Shown here: in pieces, positions 21,761 through 32,559 of the stretch
How the letters are laid out: the number at the start of each line of letters is the position of its first letter
How positions within the stretch are numbered: position 1 is the first letter of the stretch
DNA from: Theropithecus gelada
Taxonomy: Eukaryota; Chordata; Mammalia; Primates; Cercopithecidae
Length of the DNA: 64,000 nt
Reading direction: 5' to 3'
Assembly (NCBI RefSeq): GCF_003255815.1
Contig: NC_037673.1
Span: 155,898,937 to 155,962,936 of the forward strand
Position numbers and translations under genes: made by a program
The notes under the pieces: generated by a model
The model's input: only the letters and a program-made list of their open reading frames with translations
Database searches by the model: none
Told to the model about the DNA's origin: nothing

Positions 21761-22029
21761 TCTTCTTTTTTTAAACAAATAGCCTTATTGAGATATAATT
21801 CACATACTATACAGTTTGCCCACTTAAAGTATACAATTCAATGGCTTTTAATATATTCATATATGTGTCACAATTTTAAATTAAAATTGTATAAAATTTA
21901 GTATATTCACACATGGTTACACACATATGGTTATACATATGTTAATATACGCAATTATGTATAATTGTGTATACACAATTGTGTAAATTTTATGCAAATG
22001 TATATTTATTATTTATTTATTTGATATAT

Positions 22030-22320
22030 AAATATTATTATTTATTTGAGACAGGGTGTTGCTCTGTTGTCCAGGCTGGAGTGCAGCGTTACAATCATAA
22101 CTCACCGAAGCCTGGACCTCCTGGCTCAAGCAATCCTCCTGCCTCAGCCTCCTGAGTAGATGGGACTACAGGCATCTACCACCACACTAGGCTAATTTTT
22201 AATTTTTTTGTAGAGATAGGGTCTCACTCTGTTTCCCAGGCTGGTCTTAAATTCCTGGGCTCAAGTGATCCTCCACCTCAGCCTCCCAAAATGTTGGGAT
22301 TATAGGTGTGAGCCACTGTA
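22030..22320 (-). mobile_element. Alu, antisense, inside the L1M
   Basis: TTTGAGACAGGGTGTTGCTCTGTTGTCCAGGCTGGAGTGCAG runs through to GGGATTATAGGTGTGAGCCACTGTA. The flanking AT-rich tail is expanded. Divergence fits an AluJ. Confidence 0.92.
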
Positions 22321-23456
22321 ATTTTAGAAACTTTTCATCCCTTTGAGTTGAAATCTCATATCTTTTGACTAGCACTCACCTACTACCCTGGCCCCGTCCT
22401 CAGCCATAAACTACCCCTAATCTAATTTAAATCTCTATAAATGTCCCTATTCTTTTCCATGTGACTATTCAGTTATCCCAGCACCATTTGTTGGAAAGAC
22501 CATTTTTCCCCCACTGAAGGGTCTTGGCACCCTTGCCAAAATCAGTTGACCGCAGACATATGGGTTTATTTCTGTGCTCTCAATGTTCTGTTCCATTGAT
22601 CTGTATGCCTATCCTTATGCCAGTACCACACCATCTTGATTATTGTTGTTTTTTAGTAAGTTTTGAAGTAGAGAAGTTTAAGTCCTCATACTTTATTCTT
22701 CTTTTTAAGGATGATTATGGCTATTTCAGGTCTCTTTTAATTCTGTATAAGTTTCTAAATCAACTTGTTGATTTGTACAAATAAGTCAGTTAGGATTCTG
22801 ATAGGGAATGTGTTGAATTTACACATCAGTTTGGGGAGTATAACAATGTTAAGGATTGGAAAATCCATGATTATAGGGTTTTCTCCATTTATTTAGACCT
22901 TTTTTATTTTCTCAACAATGTTTTGCAGTTCTCAGCATATAACTTTTGCATTTCTTTTGTTCAGTTTATTCCTAAGTATTTAATACTTTTTGATGCTATT
23001 GCAAATGAATTTTCCTATTAATTTTCATATTGATCATGGCAATTGTATAAAAATACTATTAATTTTTGTATATTGATCTTGTTTCATGCAAACTTGCTGG
23101 GATGGTCAATTTTTTGTGTCAGCTTCACTGGGATATGAGGTGCCCACTTATTTGGTCAAACATTATTCTATGTGCTTCTGGGAGGATGTTTTGGATTAGT
23201 TTGACATTTATATTGATAGAATGAGTAAAGTAGATTTCCCTTCGTAATGTAGCTGAGCCTCATTTAATCAGTTAAAAGTCTGAAGAGAAAAAAAGGCTGA
23301 CTCTCCCCACAAATAAAAAGGAATTTCTTCTGTCTGACTACCTTTGAGCTGTAACATCTGTTTTTTCTTGCCTTTGGATTTGAATTGAAACATTAGCTCT
23401 TTCTGGGTCTTGAGTCTGCTGGCTTTCAAACTGGAACTACAACATTAGCTTTCCTG

Positions 23457-24181
23457 AATGCAAATCAAAACCACAATGAGATACCATCTCACACCAGTTA
23501 GAATGGCGATCATTAAAAAGTCAGGAAACAATAGGTGCTGGAGAGGATGTGGAGAAATAGGAACACTTTTACACTGTTGGTGGGACTGTAAACTAGTTCA
23601 ACCATTGTGGAAGACAGCAATTCCTCAAGGAATTCCTCAAGGATCTAGAACTAGAAATACCATTTGTCCCAGCCATCCCATTACTGGGTATGTACCCAGG
23701 GGATTATAAATCATGCCGCTATAAAGACACATGCACACATATGTTTACTGTGGCACTATTCACGATAGCAAAGACGTGGAACCAACCCAAATGTCCATCA
23801 ATGATAAACTGGATGAAGAAAATGTGGCACATATACGCCATGGAATACTATGCAACCATAAAAAAGGATGAGTTCATGTCCTTTGTAGGGACGTGGATGA
23901 AGCTGGAAACCATCATTCTGAGCAAACTGTCACAAGGACAGAAAACCAAACACCACATGTTCTCACTCATAGGTGGGAATTGAACAATGAGAACACTTGG
24001 ACACAGGATGGGGAACATCACACACCAGGGCCTGTCATGGGGTGAGGAGGAGGGGAGAGATAGCATTAGGAAGTATACCTACTGTAAATGATGAGTTAAT
24101 GGGTGCAGCACACCAACATGGCACATGTATACATATGTAACAAACCTGCACATTGTGCACATGTACCTTAGAAATTAAAGA

Positions 24182-24182
<1 letters not shown>
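23457..24182 (+). mobile_element. Young L1 (L1P/L1PA type) 3' end, 5'-truncated
   Basis: The sequence begins in the last part of ORF2 (open frame 23458-23709 reading MQIKTTMRYHLTPVRMAIIK). It passes CATGTTCTCACTCATAGGTGGGAATTGAAC and ends in the L1 3'UTR GTGCACATGTACCTTAGAAATTAAAG. A 13-bp target duplication, one mismatch, lies at 23444-23456 (ATTAGCTTTCCTG) and 24257-24269 (ATTAACTTTCCTG). The right copy follows a second A tail, not the L1 end itself; see the transduced segment. Low divergence makes this the youngest L1 here. Confidence 0.92.

Positions 24183-24222
<40 letters not shown>
24183..24222. repeat. (TA)20 microsatellite at the L1 end
   Basis: A pure TA run of about 20 units immediately follows AAATTAAAGAG. 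It probably grew from the AT-rich L1 terminus. It gives an antisense frame of alternating Tyr-Ile that is not a gene. Confidence 0.95.
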
Positions 24223-24223
<1 letters not shown>

Positions 24224-24257
24224 CCACAGAATTCTTTTGTAAGTCAAAAAAAAAAAA
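24223..24257 (+). mobile_element. Probable L1 3'-transduced segment and second A tail
   Basis: Between the TA run and the right target duplication lie 23 bases (GCCACAGAATTCTTTTGTAAGTC region) and then 12 A residues at 24246-24257. They match neither the L1 3'UTR nor the host repeat. The geometry is L1 end, unique DNA, A tail, target duplication. That is what arises when L1 transcription runs past its own signal and the flank is carried along. Confidence 0.6.
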
Positions 24258-24407
24258 TTAACTTTCCTGGTTCTCAGACATTTGGACTAGGACTAGAACT
24301 AAGCCATTATCTCCCCTTGGTCCCCAGCTTGTAGGCTTCAGATTTTAGGACTAGTCAGCTTCCATAATCACATGAGCGAATTTCTTATAATAAATCTCTT
24401 TTTCTGT

Positions 24408-24410
<3 letters not shown>

Positions 24411-24447
<37 letters not shown>
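24411..24447 (+). repeat. (TG)18 microsatellite
   Basis: A pure TG run follows CTGTCTC and precedes TATAATATATATAC, inside the right half of the medium-reiteration repeat. Confidence 0.95.
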
Positions 24448-24450
<3 letters not shown>

Positions 24451-25915
24451 ATATATATACATTCTCTTGGTTCTGTTTCTCTGGAAACCCTGATAAATTA
24501 TACTTGTTGACTCAAATAATTTCTTGCTGGTCTTAGAATGTTTTATATTCAAGATTATGTCATGTTTGAATAGAGATAATTTTACTTCTCTTTTCCCCGA
24601 TCTGAATACCTTTAAATTCCCTTTTTTTTTTTTGCTGTCTAATTGCACTGGCCAATACTTTCAGTATAATGTTAAATAGAAGTGGTAAGAATAGATATTC
24701 TTGTCTTGTTTCTGATCTTAGGGGAAAACATCCAGTTTTTCATCACTAAGTATGATGTTAGCTGTGAGTTTTTTCACAGATTCTCTTTATTAGGTTGAGG
24801 AAATTCCCTTCCATTCCTAGGTTTTTTGAGTTCTTATTCTTTTTAATATTATAGGAGAGTTTTGGGTTTTGTAAAATCTTTTTAAAGCATCTATTGAGAA
24901 GATTATGTGTCTTTTGTTTTTTATTCTATTGATATGGTATATTATATTGATCGATTTCTCGATGTTAAACCAACCAATCTTTCATTCCAGGGATGAGTCT
25001 CACTTGGTTATGAAATGCAGTCTTTTTGTATGTTGCTGGATTTAGTTTGCTAGTACTTTGTTGAGAATTTGTGCCTCCATGTTCTTAAGAGATTTTGGTC
25101 AGTAGTTTTTTTTTTTTGAGATGTGTTTGTCTGGTTTTGGTATCAGGGTAATACTAATTTCATAGAATAAGTTAAGAAGTGTTTCCTCCTCTTTTATTTT
25201 CTTGGAAGAGCTTGTGAAAAATTGACATTAGTTCTTCTTTAAACGTTTGGTACAATTCAGCAGTGAAGCCATTTGGTCTTAAGCTTTTCTTTGTGGGTAA
25301 TTTTTTGATCACAAATTCAATTTCTTTACTTGTTAGGGTCTACTGAGATTGTTGGTCTAAGATGGTTGAAGTTATTTAATTTATTGACATGTAATTGTTC
25401 ATAAGAATATTATAATTATTTTGAATCCTTTTTAATCCTTTTTATTTCTATAAGGTTGGTAGTAATGTTCCGTCTTTTGTTTCCGGTTCTAGTAATTTGA
25501 GTTTTCTCTCTTTTCTTCTCAGCAGTCTAATTAAAGGTTTGTCAATTTTGTTGATCAAAATTGATCAAAAGAACCAGTTTTTGATTTCATCAATTTTTGT
25601 AATGGTTTCTTTATCCTCTATTTTATCATTTTCCATTCTAATCTTTATAATGTCCATCCTTATGCTTGCTTTCAGTTTCATTTGCTTTTCTTCTTCCAGT
25701 GTTTTAAGGTTAGGTTATTGCTTACAGGTCTTTCTTCTTTTTTAAATATATGCATTTACAGTTCTAAATTGTCCTCTGAGCAGTGATCCAGCTACATTAC
25801 TTAGGTTTTGGTATGTCATATCTTTATTATCTTCTTTCTCAAAGTACTTCTAATTTCTCTTTTGATTGTTTCTTTGACCGATTGGTTATTTAGGAGCATG
25901 GTGTTTAGCACCCCT

Positions 25916-25992
25916 TAAATTGAAATAATTACATTTCAAGTGCCTAATAGCCACTATGGCTGGTGGTTACCATATTGAACGGTGCAACTTTA
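25916..25992. mobile_element. Charlie-type hAT element, right end
   Basis: CATTTCAAGTGCCTAATAGCCACTATGGCTGGTGGTTACC and then ATATTGAACGGTGCAAC complete the element begun at 21540. Sequence flanking the two ends (TCTCTAGAG at 21532-21540 and TTTATAGAG at 25991-25999) is compatible with a decayed 8-bp hAT target duplication. Confidence 0.75.
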
Positions 25993-26065
25993 TAGAGTTA
26001 TTCAGTGATGCAAGTTGGGAGGTGAACCTGGTTTATCTGATTCCAAAGAAATAATGCTTGCAAAC
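25993..26065 (-). mobile_element. MIR, antisense, right half
   Basis: AAGTTGGGAGGTGAACCTGGTTTATCTGATTCCAAAG continues the reversed MIR that broke off at 21540. Confidence 0.7.
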
Positions 26066-27059
26066 TGTCTCTCCAATATGTTAAATGTATAAAATAGCAA
26101 GCCTTGCTAATTAGCCACTTTAGGAAGTTTAATTACTTTATTTTGGGAAAGTAATTTTAAACATTTTACTTTTTAAATTATTGAACAATTTTTTATTTGT
26201 ATATACTTTAGGCATGCAACACAATATTTTAATATCCTTTTACATAGTGAAATGATTACTACAGTCAAATAAATTAACATATCTATCACCTTTTATAGTT
26301 ACCTTTTAAGCTTTAAAAAATTTTAAACGTAGCACACATATAGAAAAATGCACAAAGTATAAATGTACAGCTCAATAAATTATCACAAAACAAACACGTA
26401 TGCATTCACTACTCAGTTCAAGAAATGGAACGTTGCCAAGTACTCCAGATGTCCCATCTGTGCCACGGCCCAATCTGTATCCTTCTCTTCCTCTGAAAGT
26501 GATCATCTCACTTGTAACCAGAGTTGGATTTACCATTAAGACAATACAGCCTAAGCTATAGGGGCCCTTATTTACACAGACCTCTTCCAAAGCCCTAAGG
26601 TGGGGTGGAGTGCCCAGTCAAGTGTTCATATGGTCATTTGTCATCATTTTTATGTGTTTTTGTAAATTTTACATAAGGAGAATATTTTGACCATAGTCAC
26701 TTAAGGTGGTGGTGCTTTCTACTCTGACTTTCCTGCCTTCACATTTTGCCTTTTGTTGAGTGGTAATGAAATAGCTATTGATGTTTTTTGACATTTGTCC
26801 AAGCTTTAGACTCTGAGCGTAGGGGAGTTGAGGATATATTTTATTGAGGTCAGCAAGATTTATTTATGTGGCTCCAAGTCACTTCCATATTCAAACAGTT
26901 AAGTTAATGTAGGATTGTATATCATAATTTATTTATATATTCTCCTGCTGATGAACATTGGGTTTATTTTGAGTTTTTGGTTATAACAAATTATACTGAC
27001 ATATCATCTTTGTACATTTCTTTTGGCAAATATACATACACGTTTCATTTTCCTTTTCT

Positions 27060-27346
27060 TTCTTTTTTTCTTTTTTGTTTTTTGAGACAGGATCTCACTC
27101 TGTTGCCCAGGCTGGAATGCAGTGATACGATCATGACTCAGTGCAGCCTCAAACTCCTGAGTTCAAGTAGCCTTCCCACCTCAGCTTTCTGAGTAGCTGG
27201 GACTACAGGTATGTACAACCACACTCAGTTAATTTTTAAATTTTTTATAGAGACAGAGGTATCACTCTATTGCCCAGGCTTGTCTTGAACTCCTGGGCTC
27301 AAATGATTCTCCTGCCTTGGCCTCCCAAAATGCTGGAGTTACAGGC
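27060..27346 (-). mobile_element. Alu, antisense
   Basis: TTTTGAGACAGGATCTCACTCTGTTGCCCAGGCTGG runs to CAAAATGCTGGAGTTACAGGC. It is older, with the 5' head slightly truncated. Confidence 0.92.
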
Positions 27347-27891
27347 TATGCATTTCTTTTTGATATACCTCTCTAGGAATGAAACAACCAGCTCATAGGG
27401 TAATTTGTATGTTCAACTTTGGTAGACATACCAAACTGGTTTCCAAAGTGGGTATAAACACATGTTCCTACAAGTAAGCACATGAGGGTTTCCTTTGCTT
27501 TACACCTTTGCCAAAAATAAATTAAAAGAATGAGTAGTTTTTGCATTTCAGTAATTCTGATGAGGTTGTAATGTTATTTCATTCTCATTTAAATTTGTAT
27601 ATCCCTGATTATTTTTGAGGCCAGGCACGTTGTCAGTCTATCAGTTATGCTAAGTTTCTAATCCATTTGTCCATTGGCTGTCTTACCTTATTGATTTGTA
27701 GAAGCCCTTAGTTTTGGCATGAGCTCTTTATCAGTTGCATGTGTGGCAAATATTTTCTCCCACTCAGGGACTTGCTGTTTCACTCTCTTCATGGTAGGTT
27801 TTGATGACCAGAAGTTCTTACATTTGATTTAGGCTAATTTATTAATCCTTTTGTTTCAGGTTAGTATTGTTTTATTTAAAAACTGTTTCCT

Positions 27892-28188
27892 GGGCTGGCT
27901 CACATCCCAGCACATTTGGAGGCTGAGGCAGGAGGATTACTTGAGCCCAGGAGCTCGAGACCAGCCTGGACAACATAGGGAGACCCCATCTCTATAAAAA
28001 ATTTAAAAATTAACCAGGCGTGGTGGCTCGTGCCTGTAGTCCTAGCTACCTGGGAGACTGAGGTGGGGGCATCTTCTTGAGCCCAAGAGGTTGAAGCTAC
28101 AGTGAACCATGATGGCACTACTGCACTCCAGCCTGGCCAACAGAGCAAGATCCTATCTCAAAATATACAAAATAATAAAAAATAAAAA
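27892..28188 (+). mobile_element. Alu, sense
   Basis: GGGCTGGCTCACATCCCAGCAC opens a diverged copy ending in ACTCCAGCCTGGCCAACAGAGCAAG and an AATA-rich tail. Target duplications AAAAACTGTTT and AAAAACTATTT flank it (near 27879 and 28184). Confidence 0.9.
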
Positions 28189-28530
28189 CTATTTACATAC
28201 TGCAAAGTTATGAAGATATTCTCCTATTACCATAGGATAATGCTTCCTTTCTAAAGCATTATTGGTTTGTCTTTCAGATTTAGATATATAATTCACATAG
28301 ACTTGATTTTTATGTGTAATGTGAAGTAAAGGTCAAGTTTCATTTTTCTTATGTGGATATGCAGTTAACTGAGTACTACTTATTGAAAAGATTGTTTTTT
28401 TGTCCACTAGTTTGCAGTGACTCATCATTAGACAAGTATCTATACATTCATGAGTTATCTCTTCTTCTCCATTGATCTACTGGTCTACTCTTGTGCCAAT
28501 ACTATGTTATGTTAAAATCTTAAAATAAAT

Positions 28531-28827
28531 CTTTTTTTTTTTTTTGAGATGGAGTCTCACTTTGTCACCCAGGCTGGAGTGCAGTGGTGCGATCTCAGCT
28601 CACTGCAAACTCCTCCTCCTGAATTCAAGCAATTTTTCTCCCTCAGCCTCCAGATTAGCTGGGCTTACAGGCATGTGCCGCCACACTGAGCTAATTTTTG
28701 TGTTTTTAATAGAGATGGGGGTTTCACTATGCTGGCCAGACTGGCCTCGAACTCCTGACCTCAGATGATCTGCCTGCCTCAGCCTCCCAAAGTGCTGGGG
28801 TTACAGGGGTGAGCCACCGCACCTGGA
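28531..28827 (-). mobile_element. Alu, antisense
   Basis: A T run and GAGATGGAGTCTCACTTTGTCACCC begin the copy, and GAGCCACCGCACCTGG ends it. Target duplication TAAAATAAATCTT is present at about 28520 and 28829. Confidence 0.95.
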
Positions 28828-29547
28828 CTAAAATAAATCTTCTAATGAGTAGAAGCAGTCATTCTGTCTTATTTTTTCTCCTTCAGAATGTCTTGATTAT
28901 CGTTGGTCCTTCACATTTCCATATCAATTTTAGAGTCAGCCTGTCAATTTTCATACAAATCCTATTGATATTTTATTAGGATTACATTGTATCAGTAGAT
29001 CAATTTGAACAGAACTGGCACATGGATGATACCCAATATCATAAATTTGTTATATTTGGTATTTACAAATCAATACATGTAATCTACCATATGTTTAATT
29101 TATTAGTCTATGCCTGACTTCTTGAGATGAAAGCATAGATCATTGTTTCTTCCCCAGCCTTTCTTCTTTCTTAACATATTCTTTTTAAGGTTACAAATTG
29201 CCCTATGAGCATGACTTTAGTTGGATTCCCCAAAATAATTAGTTAGTTAATCAATTTGTTGACTGATTGATTGTCACACTGCTAGCTCCTCTCAGACTAC
29301 CCAGTCTTCCTCATGCCCAAAGTGCTCTCATTCCATTCATGGTAACGCCCAAAATCTTTACCTTGGCACACTCATTTCTCCATGATCTGCCCCTATTCCC
29401 TAATTGCTGTCAACTCCTACAATTTGTTCCCTTATCCACCTTGCTCCAACCACACTGGCCTCCTTACTGTTCCTCAACAACATCAAACACACTCCTGTCT
29501 CACAGCCTTTGCCCTTGCTGCCGCCCCTATCTGGAAGGTTTATACTT

Positions 29548-29550
<3 letters not shown>

Positions 29551-29578
<28 letters not shown>

Positions 29579-29860
29579 GAGACGGAGTCTCGCGCTGTGT
29601 CACCCAGGCTGGAGTGCAGTGGCGCGATCTCGGCTCACTGCAAGCTCCGCCTCCCGGGTTCAGGCCATTCTCCTGCCTCAGCCTCCGAGTAGCTGGGACT
29701 ACAGGCGCCCGCCACCACGCCCAGCTAGTTTTTTGTATTTTTAGTAGAGACGGGGTTTCACCATGTTAGCCAGGATGGTCTCGATCTCCTGACCTCGTGA
29801 TCCACCCGCCTCGGCCTCCCAAAGTGCTGGGATTACAGGCTTGAGCCACCGCGCCCGGCC
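29551..29860 (-). mobile_element. AluY-type, antisense
   Basis: A 28-base T run, then GAGACGGAGTCTCGCGCTGTGTCACCC, ending TTGAGCCACCGCGCCCGGCC. High CpG retention shows it is young. The head variant (CTTGAGCCACCG on this strand) fits monkey AluY lineages. It should be followed by the target duplication, which instead appears only at 30286. Confidence 0.95.
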
Positions 29861-30153
29861 GATGATTTATTTTTCTCTGACCTTTCTGTCCCTGGGAAAA
29901 TGGGAAAAAAAAAATCAACAATTAAAAAACAAGAAATCAGCTGGGCGCGGTGGGTCGCGCCTATAATCCCAGCACTTTGGGAGGCTGAGGCTGGCGGATC
30001 ACTAGCTCAGGAGATGGAGACCATCCTGGCTAACAGGGTGAAACCCTGTCTCTACTATAACTACAAAAAAATTAGCCAGGCGTGGTGACTGGCGCCTGTA
30101 GGAGGCTGAGGCAGGAGAATGGCGTGAACCCGGAAGGTGGAGCTTGCAGTAAG
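29861..30153 (+). mobile_element. Foreign flank plus truncated sense Alu, ends at N
   Basis: About 78 bases of non-Alu, non-L2 sequence (GATGATTTATTTTTCTCTGACC onward) precede a sense Alu starting GCTGGGCGCGGTGGGTCGCGCC at 29941. That Alu stops mid right arm (AGCTTGCAGTAAG) at the N. The segment splits a target-duplication pair that should flank one Alu only, so it is probably misplaced. Confidence 0.7.
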
Positions 30154-30154
30154 N
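30154..30154. other. Single N, probable assembly gap or misjoin
   Basis: It is the only ambiguous base in the window. It lies between a sense Alu that breaks off and an antisense Alu head that repeats 29738-29859 almost exactly. Confidence 0.9.
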
Positions 30155-30285
30155 TTTTTTGTATTTTTAGTAGAGACGGGGTTTCACCATGTTAGCCAGG
30201 ATGGTCTCGATCTCCTGACCTCGTGATCCGCCCGCCTCGGCCTCCCAAAGTGCTGGGATTACAGGCTTGAGCCACCGCGCCCGGC
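30155..30285 (-). mobile_element. Antisense Alu head, near-duplicate of 29738-29859
   Basis: It starts TTTTTTGTATTTTTAGTAGAGACGG and ends GCCACCGCGCCCGGC, then runs directly into AGGTTTATACTTTA. This is the expected end of the Alu that starts at 29551. Confidence 0.9.
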
Positions 30286-30629
30286 AGGTTTATACTTTAA
30301 ATAGCCAAAAGAGTTTTACTCTTCCTTCATTCAGGTTTGAGCTGAAATGCACCTTTTTTGGAAAGACCTTCCATGACTACGCTGTATAAAATGGCATTCT
30401 CTAGCACTATCACCCATACTTTGATTCTATTTTTCTTCATAATGATACTTCCCAACTGACACAAAATTAATTTACATGTTTATTTATTGTTTGGCTACCA
30501 AGTTTTCTTTTCTCTCTAGAATATAAACTTCATGAGGATAAGGACTTTTTGTTCTGTTTTATTTACTTCTGCATCTCCAAAGCCCACAAAATGTGTGGTA
30601 CATGGTAGATGATTTATAAATACTTGAGT

Positions 30630-30820
30630 GATGGATTCTGTACTTGGCATCAGAAGATCTGGATTAAATAGTTCTGAATCTGCCACTTATTAGCCATGTG
30701 ACCATGGGCAACCAAATTAAACTTTCTAAGCCTAAATTCCTTTAATGGTATAGTGGAATAATAATTATTGCCCCTGAGATACTGGGTGTAAAAGTACTTT
30801 ATGAAGTATATAAACCCATC
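30630..30820 (+). mobile_element. MIR SINE, sense
   Basis: ATCTGCCACTTATTAGCCATGTGACCATGGGCAACC, TCTAAGCCTAAATTCC and GTATAGTGGAATAATAATTATTGCCCC are MIR in sense orientation. Confidence 0.85.
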
Positions 30821-31624
30821 ATAGACATTTTTGATATTATAGTCAGAAAATGTACTGCTTGTCCCAAATTTCTTTCTATTTGGACTTCCTTGGTGATAAA
30901 AATTCTCAGGAGAAGTTTTGTTGTGAACATTTTGGACATTTTGTTGTGTTTGGCTCTAGCTAAAACATGAGCATTTGTTCCTAGAAAGGATAACATTTTT
31001 ACACTTCTGTTGCCATTAGTATGTGAGCAGTAATTAATATATGAACTCATTGTCACTGATGACATGGGATATGGGTGGGTAGGTTTTGGTGGAGAAAGCA
31101 CTAAGCAAATATCTAGAGCATTGCGGGGAGGGGAGTGCTGGAAAGGTCATTCTAAGTGGGTGCCTGGGGAAAAAATTTAAAAGTTCTTTATTAACCAGGT
31201 TAGGCTATGTTACACTGCAGCACAAAACAACCTCAAATTCTCAGAAGCGTATCAGGAAAGGTTGATTTCTTATCCAAATAGTCTTCTGTGGTTCCATAGT
31301 ACTCTCCAGGGGTTGGGAGGAAATAGTTGTTATTATTTCACATGCCTATGGGGGAACTTTTTAGGGAGTCTTAGTTAAACAATTTTGATAAATTTAATAA
31401 AGTTTTGTAAGACTACCACAGTACAAATCTATCTTGGCAAAAGATTTTACAGTTTACATAGGAATATGCTTGACGATACTATTATTATTTTGTAGCCCCT
31501 TTGACATAGAGTTTAGGTACAATTATCACATTTTCTAACTGCAAGTTGTATCATGTGTTTTGATGGATATGTATGTTTTTGGGGAAATGGGACTTAATAT
31601 TTGAATTAGAACCTTTAAAAGAAT
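30821..31624. other. Non-coding stretch, possible old repeat
   Basis: CAGGTTAGGCTATGTTACACTGCAGCAC at about 31197-31224 resembles the start of a dispersed repeat of uncertain class. No gene is seen. The 100-codon antisense frame at 30799-31101 lacks any recognisable motif. Confidence 0.35.
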
Positions 31625-31885
31625 GCTGCCATTTATTGAGCAATTATTGTGTACCAAGTAGCACAGCAAAAGCTTTGAATACCTTATGTCATTTGATGTT
31701 CAAAACAGCTTCCTGAGGGAGATACTATTACTACATTCACCTTATAGTGAGGAAACTGATGTTCAGAGATGTGGAGTAATTTGTCTCCAGTCACACAAGT
31801 AAGTGGAAGAACTCAGGCCAAATTCAGGTCTGTTTGACTTCAGAGCTTGTGGTGTTTACCACAACACAATGCTACCTACCTCTTC
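31625..31885 (-). mobile_element. MIR SINE, antisense, near full length
   Basis: CCATTTATTGAGCAATTATTGTGTACCAAG, CAAAACAGCTTCCTGAGGGAG, GAGGAAACTGATGTTCAGAGATG and CACACAAGTAAGTGGAAGAACTCAGGCC are the reversed MIR in order. Confidence 0.9.
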
Positions 31886-32559
31886 CCAGATAATATATTC
31901 TGCATGTATAATTGCCTTAGGTCTACCAGCAGCCCAAAATAGATGATGACAATGAATATATTAATGTAGAAGGGTTATATTAATGATCTCACAACATTTG
32001 GACCTGAGTGTAGAATCCCAAAGATGTTCTGTTGTATATGTTTAACATTCTCAGCGTCACAGTCACTCCTTTGGGTTAAGACTTTGCCTGTGATAGACCC
32101 AGGTAAAATGCAACTATCCTTCCTGGGAGCGAAAATAAATTAACACGATCACTATGACCAGCAAGAAATAGCTGATTTCTATCATCAGGGAATAACCAAA
32201 TGAAGCAGACAAATTTAAAATAGTTTGTTAGAAAGCAATTTAATATAATATATAATCAAATGAGAACTTAAATATAACTGAGTGGAAGTTATATTTTGCG
32301 TAACTATAATGGGTAGGCCAGTGAGGGAAGGGTTTTATAATTGAAAATAGTTATCAGGAAAGGATTCTTGGAGTAGTTGGCACTTGGTATGAGTCTTGAG
32401 TCACTTGGAAACCAGGTACTATATGTGTCTAATCATCCTGATTTTAAAAACCTATACGTCTCTCTTTTTTTTTCTGCCCATAAGAGTCCACCTGTTTCCA
32501 TCTTCTGTTTCTCTGCGAAAATGCTGCTGCTTTTCACTGTAATCATGTGACTTGAATGG
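31886..32559. other. Non-coding stretch, nothing recognised
   Basis: No gene and no recognisable repeat are seen. The region is AT-rich. Confidence 0.4.

Larger units (their letters stand above)
23098..24508 (+). mobile_element. Medium-reiteration repeat, unassigned, split by a young L1
   Basis: The left part is 23098-23456 (GATGGTCAATTTTTTGTGTCAGCTTCACTGGG onward, with TTATTTGGTCAAACATTATTC). The right part is 24257-24508, with TTATAATAAATCTCTTTTTC, a TG array and a final TCTGTTTCTCTGGAAACCCTGATAAATT. I know this order as a common dispersed primate repeat but cannot name its family reliably. It sits inside the antisense L1M and is itself interrupted at 23457. Confidence 0.65.
21763..25915 (-). 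mobile_element. L1M LINE, antisense, inserted in the Charlie element
   Basis: A T-rich start (reversed A tail) is followed by ATAGCCTTATTGAGATATAATTCACATACTATACAG, a mammalian-wide L1 3'UTR read backwards. After an Alu the ORF2 part resumes at about 22321 and runs to 23097. It then resumes at about 24509 and ends near 25915. Reversed ORF2 marks include GTTTTGGTATCAGGGTAATACTAATTTCATAGAATAAG at about 25135 and GGTTTGTCAATTTTGTTGATC near 25535. It has many stops and frameshifts and no function. Interruptions: Alu at about 22030-22320 and the repeat at 23098-24508. Confidence 0.85.
26150..29285 (-). mobile_element. L1M LINE, antisense, cut by three Alus
   Basis: A 3'UTR-like part at about 26300-26530 (GTAGCACACATATAGAAAAATGCACAAAG) leads into reversed ORF2 sequence at 26905-29285. 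Examples are TTGTCCATTGGCTGTCTTACC at about 27668 and CTCCATTGATCTACTGGTC at about 28468. A non-L1 segment at about 26535-26900 separates the two parts and I cannot name it. Alus sit at 27060, 27892 and 28531. Heavily mutated and without function. Confidence 0.75.
29286..30625 (+). mobile_element. L2 LINE 3' region, sense, interrupted by an Alu cluster
   Basis: The left part (29286-29549) has GTGCTCTCATTCCATTCATGG through CACAGCCTTTGCCCTTGCTGCCGCCCC. The right part (30300-30625) has TTCATTCAGGTTTGAGCTGAAATGCACC, GAATATAAACTTCATGAGG and CTGCATCTCCAAAGCCC. Together they are a continuous L2 3' end. The 14-bp AGGTTTATACTTTA at 29536-29549 and 30286-30299 marks the Alu target duplication between them. 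Confidence 0.85.

Noticed and set aside
29267..29744. 141- and 120-codon open frames (+)
   Set aside because: Both run from L2 through the T run of an antisense Alu into the Alu body.
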